Shown piece by piece: positions 1 through 6,067 of a stretch of 6,136 bases of DNA (position 1 is its first letter; the number at the start of each line of letters is the position of its first letter). The notes beneath the pieces were generated by a model. The model made no database searches, was not told where the DNA came from, and saw nothing but the letters and a program-made list of their open reading frames with translations. The DNA comes from Verrucomicrobiota bacterium (GTDB lineage Bacteria; Verrucomicrobiota; Verrucomicrobiia; Limisphaerales; UBA1412). A program made the position numbers and the translations under genes. The stretch spans positions 1-6,136 of the forward strand of contig JAFZAR010000058.1 of assembly GCA_017557085.1 (NCBI GenBank). The letters run 5' to 3'.

Positions 1-912
1 CAGATGGTATTTGCCATCCTTCTCGGTAACGACCGGACCCGGCAGATACTTGGCCAGAGCCGCTTTGCATCCCACCGGACCGCTGCCCGGACCGCCGCCG
101 CCGTGAGGTGTGCTGAAGGTCTTGTGCAGGTTCAGATGAACCACGTCATAGCCCATGTCGCCCGGACGGATGGTACCCATGATGGCGTTCAGATTGGCGC
201 CGTCATAGTAGAGCAGGCCGCCCGCGTCATGAACGATCTGGGCGATCTTCGCGATATTCTTATCAAAAATGCCCACCGTGTTCGGGTTGGTCAGCATCAG
301 CGCGGCAGTATCCGGCCCTACGGCATTCCGCAGAGCGTCCAGATCCACACAGCCGTCCGCCGCGGATGGGATATTGACCACCGTATAGCCGTTCATGGCC
401 GCCGAAGCCGGGTTGGTCCCGTGAGCGGAATCCGGCACGATGATCTTATCGCGCCCGGTATCGCCGCGGTCCAGATGGTAAGCGCGAATCAACTGCAAGG
501 CTGTATATTCGCCATGAGCTCCGGCCGCCGGCTGTAAAGTCACCTCGTCCATGCCGGTGATGGCCGCCAGTTTTCTGGAAAGCGTGTACATTGCCTTGAG
601 AGCGCCCTGCACCGTGCATTCGCACTGCATCGGATGGATGCCCGTGAAGCCCGGCAGCGCCGCGACTTCCTCGTTCAGCTTGGGATTGTACTTCATGGTG
701 CAGGAGCCGAGCGGATAGAATCCATCGTCCACACCATAAGCCCGCTTGGAAAGAGCGGTATAGTGACGCACGACCTCCACCTCGGAGACCTCCGGCAGAT
801 TCAGCGGAGTCTCGCGCAGCAGGGACGCGTCCAGATTATAAGCCGGAACATCACAAGCCGCCAGAGAGATGGCGCACTTGCCCGGAACAGATTTCTCAAA
901 AATCGTCTTCAT
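1..912 (-). CDS. gcvPB: Glycine dehydrogenase (decarboxylating) subunit 2, 3'-truncated by window edge
   Basis: This is the C-terminal-type half of the split P-protein. With GcvPA it forms the PLP enzyme that decarboxylates glycine and transfers the aminomethyl group to the lipoyl arm of GcvH in the cytoplasm. The minus-strand frame opens at ATG 912 (MKTIFEKSVPGK...) and stays open to base 1, giving 304 residues; family members are usually about 480, so roughly the last third lies outside. Visible family motifs include YPLGSCTMKYNP (about residues 66-77), LQPAAGAHGE (126-135), DSAHGTNPASAA (161-172), TNPNTVGIFD (208-217), and the PLP-lysine motif HKTFSTPHGGGG with the Schiff-base lysine at K264. 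The start is fixed by a 1-base overlap with the gcvPA stop (TAATG) and a full-strength ribosome-binding site, which implies coupled translation and 1:1 subunit output. No frameshift or missing key residue is seen in the visible part. Identification is firm. Confidence 0.97.
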   Translation of the reverse strand, partial: MKTIFEKSVPGKCAISLAACDVPAYNLDASLLRETPLNLPEVSEVEVVRHYTALSKRAYGVDDGFYPLGSCTMKYNPKLNEEVAALPGFTGIHPMQCECTVQGALKAMYTLSRKLAAITGMDEVTLQPAAGAHGEYTALQLIRAYHLDRGDTGRDKIIVPDSAHGTNPASAAMNGYTVVNIPSAADGCVDLDALRNAVGPDTAALMLTNPNTVGIFDKNIAKIAQIVHDAGGLLYYDGANLNAIMGTIRPGDMGYDVVHLNLHKTFSTPHGGGGPGSGPVGCKAALAKYLPGPVVTEKDGKYHL

Positions 913-2222
913 TATTTGACCTCCTTCAGTACGGCCAGCAGCTGATCCATATCCGCCTTGGTGTTCACTTCCGTGGAGCACCAGAGGATCTCATGCTCGC
1001 TCAGTTTCAAACCGGCCAGGATATTCTTCTCCGCGCATTTGCGGATGATCTCATCGGCCGGAGCGTCCGTCACCGTGACGAACTCATTAAAGAACTCCGC
1101 GCTGTATTTCAGCCGGAAGCCAGGTATCTTCACCATCTCCGCGGCCAGGTAATGCGCCTTGGACACGCACTGCGAGGCCACTTCCTTCATGCCGGTCTTG
1201 CCCGCCGTGGCCATGTAAATCGTGGCCGTGAGCGCACAGAGCGCCTGATTGGAGCAGATGGAAGAAGCCGCCTTCTCACGGCGGATGTGCTGTTCGCGCG
1301 CCTGGAGCGTGAGGACGTAAGCGTCGTTGCCGTTGGCATCAGCGGTCTTGCCCACGATGCGGCCTGTCAGCTTGCGCACCAGTTTTTCACGCGCTCCGAC
1401 AAAGCCCAGATAAGGACCGCCAAAGGAGAGCGGCATTCCCAGAGGCTGACCTTCTCCCACGGCGATATCCGCGCCACAGGCAAAAGGTGTCTTCAGCATC
1501 GCGCAAGCAAAAGGTTCCACCTGCATGATGTAACCGGCACCGGCAGCCTTGACTGCTTCACCGATCGCCGCCGCGTCTTCGATCACGCCAAAGAAATTGG
1601 GCTGAGCCACTGCCACGGCAAAAACATCCGGGGTCAGTTTGGCTTTCAGATCACTGAGAGAAGTCCTGCCGTTTTCCAGGGCGACCTTCTCGATCTGGAT
1701 GCCCTGCGGAATAAGATACGTTTTGACCACTTCCAGAGAACGGGGATGGATCGCTTCAGAAACCAGCACCTTGTTCTTCTTCTTTTCGGCCAGCATCAGG
1801 ATGCCGTCAGCCAGCGCGGTGGAGCCGTCATACAGGGAAGCATTGGAAACCTGCATCCCCGTCAGCTCGGCGATCATCGTCTGGAACTCGAAAATGCCCT
1901 GCAGGATGCCCTGAGACATTTCCGCCTGATACGGTGTGTAGGCCGTGACGAATTCCTCGCGGGAAAGGAGGCTCTTCACCACCGGCGGAATGTAATGCTG
2001 ATAAGCGCCCGCGCCCAGAAAAATACTGCCAAAGACCTTGTTTTCCGCCGCCAGATTCTCAAAATACCGGGCAACCTCCTGCTGGCTCTTGCCGGCCGGC
2101 AGATCCATGTCCTTCACAAAGAGGCTTTCCAATCCCTGGTAAAGCTGCTCCAGGCTCTTCACTCCCACCACGTCCAGCATCGCCTGGATCTCGGCCGAAG
2201 TGTGAGGTGTATAAGTTGACAT
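912..2222 (-). CDS. gcvPA: Glycine dehydrogenase (decarboxylating) subunit 1
   Basis: This is the N-terminal-type half of the split P-protein, 436 residues, a normal length for GcvPA. It adopts the aminotransferase fold-type I but lacks the PLP lysine, which sits in GcvPB; the two pair to form the active site that decarboxylates glycine. Recognisable motifs are FLGAGAYQHYIPP (residues 68-80), TAYTPYQAEMSQG (93-105), ELTGMQVSNASLYDGSTA soon after, the GRIVGKTAD segment, and REQHIRREKA (309-318). The start at 2222 gives the expected N-terminus (MSTYTPHTSAEIQAML). Its leader is AT-rich with no clear Shine-Dalgarno. The gene lies 87 bp downstream of gcvH, with a terminator-like hairpin in that gap, so its expression relative to gcvT-gcvH may be attenuated. 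Its stop overlaps the gcvPB start by one base. The frame is intact. Confidence 0.97.
   Translation of the reverse strand: MSTYTPHTSAEIQAMLDVVGVKSLEQLYQGLESLFVKDMDLPAGKSQQEVARYFENLAAENKVFGSIFLGAGAYQHYIPPVVKSLLSREEFVTAYTPYQAEMSQGILQGIFEFQTMIAELTGMQVSNASLYDGSTALADGILMLAEKKKNKVLVSEAIHPRSLEVVKTYLIPQGIQIEKVALENGRTSLSDLKAKLTPDVFAVAVAQPNFFGVIEDAAAIGEAVKAAGAGYIMQVEPFACAMLKTPFACGADIAVGEGQPLGMPLSFGGPYLGFVGAREKLVRKLTGRIVGKTADANGNDAYVLTLQAREQHIRREKAASSICSNQALCALTATIYMATAGKTGMKEVASQCVSKAHYLAAEMVKIPGFRLKYSAEFFNEFVTVTDAPADEIIRKCAEKNILAGLKLSEHEILWCSTEVNTKADMDQLLAVLKEVK
919..926 (-). promoter_or_regulatory. Ribosome-binding site of gcvPB, inside the gcvPA 3' end
   Basis: The minus strand reads AAGGAGGT, a full eight-base complement of the usual 16S anti-Shine-Dalgarno, ending 6 bases before the gcvPB ATG at 912. 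It lies within the last codons of gcvPA (encoding ...LKEVK). It stands out because the other genes in this window mostly lack a recognisable Shine-Dalgarno, and it supports both the start at 912 and reinitiation coupled to gcvPA. Confidence 0.85.
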
Positions 2223-2248
2223 ACGTTTGAATGTAAAAATGTTAAATC

Positions 2249-2290
2249 AAAAATAAAAGCTGAGACTCGTCTTGGGATACGAGTCTCCGC
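2249..2290 (-). terminator. Rho-independent terminator or attenuator between gcvH and gcvPA
   Basis: On the minus strand a perfect 9-bp inverted repeat (GAGACTCGT / ACGAGTCTC, bases 2279-2287 and 2262-2270) encloses an 8-base loop ATCCCAAG. The stem extends by two more GC pairs (2259-2260 with 2289-2290) across one mismatch. It is followed directly by TTTTATTTTT (2258-2249). That is the textbook layout of an intrinsic terminator for leftward transcription. It falls 19 bp after the gcvH stop and about 26 bp before the gcvPA start, so it could end a gcvT-gcvH transcript, or act as a partial terminator letting some polymerase read into gcvPA-gcvPB. I see no convincing separate promoter in the 26-36 bp left before gcvPA. 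Confidence 0.75.
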
Positions 2291-2309
2291 GAACCATACG
2301 TCCGACCGG

Positions 2310-2666
2310 TTATTCCGCGGTCAGCTTCTTGTACTCTTCTTCGCTCAGCAGATCCTTGGGGGCTTCGCTGGGCTCGACCTTGATCATCCAGGCCGCGTAA
2401 GCGTCTTTGTTGACCAGTTCCGGGGCGCTTTGCAGCTCCTCGTTCACCTCAACGACCTTGCCGCTGACCGGACTGTAAAGCTCGGAAACAGCCTTGACCG
2501 ATTCCACATTGCCGAAAGCCTTGCCGGCTTCCACTTCATCGCCCACTTCCGGCAGTTCCACGAACACGATGTCGCCCAGTTCATGCTGCGCAAAGTCGGA
2601 AATGCCCACCTTGCCGCATTCTTCGCAGTACCACTCGTGTGATTTCAAGTATTTGTATTTAGACAT
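2310..2666 (-). CDS. gcvH: Glycine cleavage system H protein (lipoyl carrier)
   Basis: Small lipoyl-domain shuttle protein, 118 residues (family usually about 125-130). It carries the aminomethyl group from the P-protein to the T-protein and is reoxidised by E3. The lipoylation motif ESVKAVSE is present with the modified lysine at K58, preceded by LGDIVFVELPEVGDEVEAG and followed by SPVSGKVVEVNEEL and AAWMIKVE, all typical. Two oddities are visible. The first beta-hairpin after HEW (residues 10-12) seems about two residues shorter than in common relatives, and it contains C14-E-E-C17, a CxxC not typical of the family. The start at 2666 follows the gcvT stop by 17 bp, with no strong Shine-Dalgarno, so cotranscription with gcvT is likely. 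A terminator-like hairpin follows the gene. Confidence 0.97.
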   Translation of the reverse strand: MSKYKYLKSHEWYCEECGKVGISDFAQHELGDIVFVELPEVGDEVEAGKAFGNVESVKAVSELYSPVSGKVVEVNEELQSAPELVNKDAYAAWMIKVEPSEAPKDLLSEEEYKKLTAE

Positions 2667-2683
2667 AAATCAGTTATCCGTTA

Positions 2684-3766
2684 TTATTTATTTCTCTTGT
2701 AAAAAGGCAGAGGAACGATCTCCGCTTTCAGTTTTCTGTTGCGCACCTCGATCCATACGTTCGGGGCGTTAAAATCTTTTTCCACCCGGATCATCGCCAC
2801 GGCGTGATTCAGGGTCGGGCTGTGTGTGCCGGAGGTCACATGACCGATCTCACGGCCGCTCTCGTCAAACACCTTGAAATGCTCACGGGCGATGCCGCGG
2901 TCCACCATTTTGATGCCCAGCCGTTTGAATTTGGGCGGATTGGCTTCCAGCGCTTTCTTACCGATGAAGTTTTCCTTGCCCATCTTGATGGCAAAGTCCA
3001 GACCCAGCTCATGACAGAGCGTCTGGTCATTCATCTCGTGACCATAAAGCGGCATAGCAGCCTCCATGCGCAGCGTATCACGCGCGCCCAGACCAGCCAG
3101 CAGCATCCCGTGCTTTTTGCCGTGTTCTACCACGATGTCGAACATTCTTTCCGCGAAAGCATTGGCGCAGTACAGCTCAAAACCGTCCTCGCCGGTATAG
3201 CCCGTGCGGGAAAGGATGATCGGCTCGCCTTCCAGCGTGGTCGTCTTGAAAGTGTAATTCTTGGCCGGAATATCCGCTTCGGCAATAAATTCCTTCACGA
3301 TCTCGATCGCGGCCGGACCCTGCAGTGCCAGCTGTGCGGTCGCCTTGCTGGCGTTCTCAAACTTCGTATCCCCGATCAGACGTGCCTCGATCCAGTCAGC
3401 GTCTTTCTGCATATTGGCCGCGTTGACCACGATCAGATACTTCTCCGGGTTGAAGCGGTAGATCAGGATATCATCCACCACACCGCCCTGCTCATTCGGC
3501 AGCAGCGTGTAGCGCACACCGCCGTCTTTGAGCGTGGACATGTCATTGGTCACCAGATTCTGGATCGTCGCCAGAGCGTCCTTGCCGGAGAGGTAGATCT
3601 CACCCATGTGCGACACGTCAAAAAGACCGGCCTTCTGACGCACGGCATTATGTTCAGCAATGATGCCGCTTCCCTCAAACTGCACAGGCAGCTCATATCC
3701 GGTGAATTCCACCATCTTGCCGCCCGCAGCCACGATTTTGTTATAAAAAGGAGTTCTTAGTAACAT
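2684..3766 (-). CDS. gcvT: Glycine cleavage system T protein (aminomethyltransferase)
   Basis: Tetrahydrofolate-dependent aminomethyltransferase, 360 residues, full family length. It takes the aminomethyl group from GcvH, forms 5,10-methylene-THF and releases ammonia. Family features are continuous from end to end: RTPFY at the N-terminus, EHNAVRQKAGLFDVSHMGEI (38-57), the folate-site region GGVVDDILIYR with the conserved Asp pair D98-D99, VVNAANMQKD, RTGYTGEDGFELY, GLGARDTLRMEA with PLYGHEM, and the C-terminal barrel with GHVTSGTHSPTL. The usual FxGWEMP reads FTGYELP here (residues 21-27), a mild substitution. The start at 3766 matches the expected N-terminus; the leader is AT-rich without a Shine-Dalgarno. 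It sits only 18 bp downstream of the ADP-ribosyltransferase-like gene with no terminator between them, so the cassette's promoter may read into gcvT. Confidence 0.97.
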   Translation of the reverse strand: MLLRTPFYNKIVAAGGKMVEFTGYELPVQFEGSGIIAEHNAVRQKAGLFDVSHMGEIYLSGKDALATIQNLVTNDMSTLKDGGVRYTLLPNEQGGVVDDILIYRFNPEKYLIVVNAANMQKDADWIEARLIGDTKFENASKATAQLALQGPAAIEIVKEFIAEADIPAKNYTFKTTTLEGEPIILSRTGYTGEDGFELYCANAFAERMFDIVVEHGKKHGMLLAGLGARDTLRMEAAMPLYGHEMNDQTLCHELGLDFAIKMGKENFIGKKALEANPPKFKRLGIKMVDRGIAREHFKVFDESGREIGHVTSGTHSPTLNHAVAMIRVEKDFNAPNVWIEVRNRKLKAEIVPLPFYKRNK

Positions 3767-3784
3767 AAGTTTTAAAAAATCAAA

Positions 3785-4375
3785 TTATTTAGATATAAAC
3801 TCACTCGGATAGAAATATCCTCGAATGCAATTTATATTCCTCACACAAACTTGTATGTGTGTTTTTTCTTGGATAAAGGCACCTGGATAAACAGGCTCAC
3901 CTTCTATGTAAGCACCTCGTACAGAATCAAAAACTTGATATCCTTCTTTTTTATTCATATCAACCGCAGTATTGATCACCATACAGTCTAATGCTCTTTT
4001 GGTTTCATCATTTTTCGGCAATGGCCAATTTTTTTGTTTAAAACTAACTTCAATGATATTGAAAGCTTCCTTCAAAACATCCATTTGTTTCAAATCAGTT
4101 AGATTTAAACAATTTCCTAATTCAATGATTGCACCAAGAACAAAAGGATTTTTTATCCTGCCAGCAGTTTGCTTAGGATTCTTTTGACAAGATCGTGCCC
4201 ACTCCATTGCACGATAAGGGGCATTCTCCCAAAAATAAATTCCCTCTCCCAGCCAATCATAATAATTACGGCTGAGCTTAAGTGTTTTTTCCCCAGTCAA
4301 CACAGGAATCCCTACACTATCACGATCACAACCGTGATAGCCAAACACAAATTGAGGGAAAACACCAACAGACAT
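3785..4375 (-). CDS. Putative PARP-like ADP-ribosyltransferase-fold protein, possible toxin
   Basis: 196 residues, cytoplasmic by appearance (no signal peptide or membrane segment). I do not recognise a named family with certainty. The pattern matches the ADP-ribosyltransferase fold of the H-Y-E type: YHGC at residues 13-16 (candidate NAD-binding H14), then WLGEGIYFWENAPYRAMEWA (41-60), whose G-x-GIYF plus Ala-containing helix mirrors the PARP GKGIYF...KSA segment (candidate Y47). A strand-rich C-terminus follows: FDSVRGAYIEGEPVYPG (149-165) and EKTHIQVCVRN (170-180). The third catalytic position is unclear; Q169, E170 and Q175 are candidates. The middle (about 85-148) is lysine-rich and helical-looking. 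The gene starts at ATG 4375, sharing one base with the stop of the 57-residue gene upstream, and is AT-rich relative to its neighbours, which suggests acquisition. By analogy with ART toxins it may modify a cellular target, but no target can be read from the sequence. Confidence 0.6.
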   Translation of the reverse strand: MSVGVFPQFVFGYHGCDRDSVGIPVLTGEKTLKLSRNYYDWLGEGIYFWENAPYRAMEWARSCQKNPKQTAGRIKNPFVLGAIIELGNCLNLTDLKQMDVLKEAFNIIEVSFKQKNWPLPKNDETKRALDCMVINTAVDMNKKEGYQVFDSVRGAYIEGEPVYPGAFIQEKTHIQVCVRNINCIRGYFYPSEFISK

Positions 4376-4548
4376 TAAATTGGTCTCACTACGATATTGC
4401 CGTTTTTATCTCTAGAAACGCCAATCCTCTTCAAAAAACGGGAAACCAGCCTTTTGTCTTTTTTTAATCGTTCCGTAAAAGCATCAATCTCTTCCGGAGT
4501 GATCATCCCTGGTTTATATTTTTTTATTCTTTTGTTTGTTGTCGTCAT
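4375..4548 (-). CDS. Small basic protein, 57 aa, partner of the ART-like gene (possible antitoxin)
   Basis: A short minus-strand gene begins at ATG 4548 (MTTTNKRIKKYKPGMITPEE...) and ends in TAA at 4377-4375; the final A is the first base of the downstream ATG. The 57-residue product is very basic, with a Lys/Arg-rich N-terminus, a likely helix from ITPEEIDAF through RLVSRFLKRIG (about 16-43), and a short C-terminal stretch GNIVVRPI. No family is recognised. In-frame upstream codons reach a TAG within 36 bases without another ATG or GTG, which supports this start; an internal ATG at codon 15 is an alternative. It lies about 20 bp after a near-consensus promoter. Size, charge, position as first gene and the TAATG junction fit an antitoxin or accessory regulator, but the role is inference. 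Confidence 0.72.
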   Translation of the reverse strand: MTTTNKRIKKYKPGMITPEEIDAFTERLKKDKRLVSRFLKRIGVSRDKNGNIVVRPI

Positions 4549-4577
4549 ATATAGAGTTGCTACAAAGACCCGCTCCT

Positions 4578-4607
4578 ATTTTATTGTTTTTCTAGAAGAT
4601 TTGTCAA
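4578..4607 (-). promoter_or_regulatory. Sigma-70-type promoter of the small-protein/ART-like pair
   Basis: The minus strand carries TTGACA (4607-4602), a perfect -35 box, then 18 bp, then TAAAAT (4583-4578), a 5-of-6 match to the -10 box. Transcription would start near 4571, giving a leader of roughly 23 bases before the ATG at 4548. It lies in the 81-bp gap after the lpdA stop. This is the best promoter match I see in the window. With no terminator before gcvT, it could also drive gcvT and gcvH. Confidence 0.65.
4590..4597. promoter_or_regulatory. TTCTAGAA palindrome in the promoter spacer, possible operator
   Basis: A perfect 8-bp palindrome, TTCTAGAA, lies between the -35 and -10 boxes of the promoter at 4578-4607. 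This is where a repressor would block polymerase, and two-gene toxin-antitoxin cassettes are often autoregulated this way. Eight bases in an AT-rich region can occur by chance, so this is only a candidate. A related TCTAGAA occurs at 4411-4417 inside the small gene. Confidence 0.25.
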
Positions 4608-4629
4608 ACAACCATTCAGCCTCACGCTC

Positions 4630-6012
4630 TTATTTATAGATCACATGGATCGCCTGCTTGAGACTGTCTTCCACGGCCTCGAAAAATCCTTCGCTGACAC
4701 TGGGATGCGGATAGATAGACCGCAGGATGTCGCCGCGTTTGGCCTTCATCGCTACCAAAGTGGTAAACCCGCCTATCATCTCAGGGGCTTCCGCAGCCAC
4801 AAGCTCCACGCCCAGAAGTTGTTCAGTTCCCTTTTCAAAGATCACTTTTACATAACCGCGCTCTTCTCCGGCAATCAGCGATTTTCCGTTACCGCCCAGG
4901 TTGAATTTGCCCACTTCCAGCTCGCGTCCAGAGGCTTGAGCTTCTTCCTCACTCAGCCCGACACGTGCGACAGGAGGATTGGTATAAACACAGCTCGGCA
5001 CACAGGTCAAATCGGTATGGCTCGGTTTCCCAGCCAGCTTGTCCACCACACTGATCGCCTTGGCGGTCGCATAGTGAGCCAGCTGGATACTGCCTCGTGC
5101 GCAATCTCCAACCGCATAAATATCAGGATTTTTCGTCTGACCGTCCGCATTGGTCAGGATGCCGCGGTCAAACTCCGCACCGCTGAGCTCCAGCCCTTCG
5201 ATCTTACGGGGAGCGCGTCCCACGCAGACGATCACCAAATCGGCGGAAGCCGTGTTTTCCTTTTCTTTCTCGCTATAGACCACGCCTATACTCTGCTCCT
5301 GCTGAACCAGTTTCTTCACACTGGCACCGGCAGTGACTTTCACGCCGCCGCGTCTCAGTGCCAGTCCGATATACTTGCTCACATCAGGAGAAAATGGAGA
5401 TAATATCCGAGGAAGTCCTTCCAAAATAGTCACCTGACTGCCGATCTCACTGAAGAACGTAGCCAGTTCCACACCGATCACACCACCACCGATGACCACC
5501 ACTTTTTCATGTTTGTCAAAGCGGTGAGCCAGAACGTCATCCGAGGTCTTGGCCAGTTCGATTCCCTCAATGGAACGGGGCACCACCGGAGCCGCGCCCA
5601 GTGCCAGCAATATCTTTTTTCCTTGAAGTATCTCACCGGTAGAAAGTTTCAATGTTTTTTCGCCGGTGAAAGCCGCTGTTGCGTTGTAATAGGCGATCTT
5701 GTTGGACTGAACCAGCATCCCGATGCCTTTATTCAGTTTGTCCACCAGTTGATCTTTGCGTCCAACCACTTCATCCAAAAAGAATTGGACATCACCCTTC
5801 ACGCCAAAAGCCCTGGAACGCACCCGCGCGAACAATCGCGAGGATTCCAAAAGCGCCTTGGTCGGGATGCACCCGCGGTTCAGACAGGCACCACCCAGTT
5901 TATCCGCTTCCACTAAAGCGACATCCATTCCATGACGTGCCGCGCGGATAGCCGCCGCGTATCCGGCTGGGCCACCGCCCACGATAATCAATTCTTTTTG
6001 AATCACTTCCAT
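4630..6012 (-). CDS. lpdA: Dihydrolipoyl dehydrogenase (E3 / glycine cleavage L-protein)
   Basis: FAD-dependent pyridine nucleotide-disulfide oxidoreductase, 460 residues, normal length, without an added lipoyl domain. It reoxidises dihydrolipoyl groups (here of GcvH) with NAD+. In order: FAD-binding IIVGGGPAGYAAAIRAA (9-25), redox disulfide GGACLNRGCIPTK with C43 and C48, NAD-binding VVVIGGGVIGVELA (171-184), second FAD motif DIYAVGDCA with D303, and the C-terminal dimer-interface catalytic pair in YPHPSVSEGF with H436 and E441. I place the start at 6012 (MEVIQKELIIVGGG). An in-frame ATG at 6051 would add 13 residues (MSDGCRSQ...) with no family counterpart. Neither start has a strong Shine-Dalgarno. 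It is co-directional with the gcv genes but separated from gcvT by the AT-rich cassette. Other lipoyl enzymes could share this E3; the location favours glycine cleavage. Confidence 0.95.
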   Translation of the reverse strand: MEVIQKELIIVGGGPAGYAAAIRAARHGMDVALVEADKLGGACLNRGCIPTKALLESSRLFARVRSRAFGVKGDVQFFLDEVVGRKDQLVDKLNKGIGMLVQSNKIAYYNATAAFTGEKTLKLSTGEILQGKKILLALGAAPVVPRSIEGIELAKTSDDVLAHRFDKHEKVVVIGGGVIGVELATFFSEIGSQVTILEGLPRILSPFSPDVSKYIGLALRRGGVKVTAGASVKKLVQQEQSIGVVYSEKEKENTASADLVIVCVGRAPRKIEGLELSGAEFDRGILTNADGQTKNPDIYAVGDCARGSIQLAHYATAKAISVVDKLAGKPSHTDLTCVPSCVYTNPPVARVGLSEEEAQASGRELEVGKFNLGGNGKSLIAGEERGYVKVIFEKGTEQLLGVELVAAEAPEMIGGFTTLVAMKAKRGDILRSIYPHPSVSEGFFEAVEDSLKQAIHVIYK

Positions 6013-6067
6013 ATTGAAAAACCTGTTTTGGGAGCGGCATCCGTCCGACACCGCCGTTTCCTTCCCG

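Noticed and set aside
993..2219. 408-codon plus-strand open frame spanning almost all of gcvPA
   Set aside because: It is antisense to a clear gcvPA gene, its translation is rich in His/Arg/Gln with no recognisable motif, and such long shadows are expected from the codon bias of the sense gene.
2804..3760. 318-codon plus-strand open frame opposite gcvT
   Set aside because: Antisense shadow of gcvT, with no family motif and no plausible promoter or ribosome-binding site.
4169..4639. Overlapping short plus-strand frames in the AT-rich island (4169-4378, 4282-4467, 4397-4639)
   Set aside because: They lie opposite the ART-like gene and the 57-residue gene, which have a promoter and coupled start on the minus strand. 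The plus-strand frames have no supporting signals.
3785..4641. Similar sequences TTATTTAGATAT (3785) and TTATTTATAGAT (4630) as possible target-site duplications of the cassette
   Set aside because: Both contain the stop and last codons of coding genes (ART-like and lpdA), match only with a gap, and are AT-rich, so chance similarity is the simpler explanation.
4645..5403. 252-codon plus-strand open frame opposite lpdA
   Set aside because: Antisense to intact dihydrolipoyl dehydrogenase motifs; composition is that of a shadow frame.
6013..6051. Upstream start for lpdA at ATG 6051, adding 13 residues
   Set aside because: The extension MSDGCRSQNRFFN has no counterpart in the family and the FAD motif normally begins within about 10 residues of the start, as it does from 6012.
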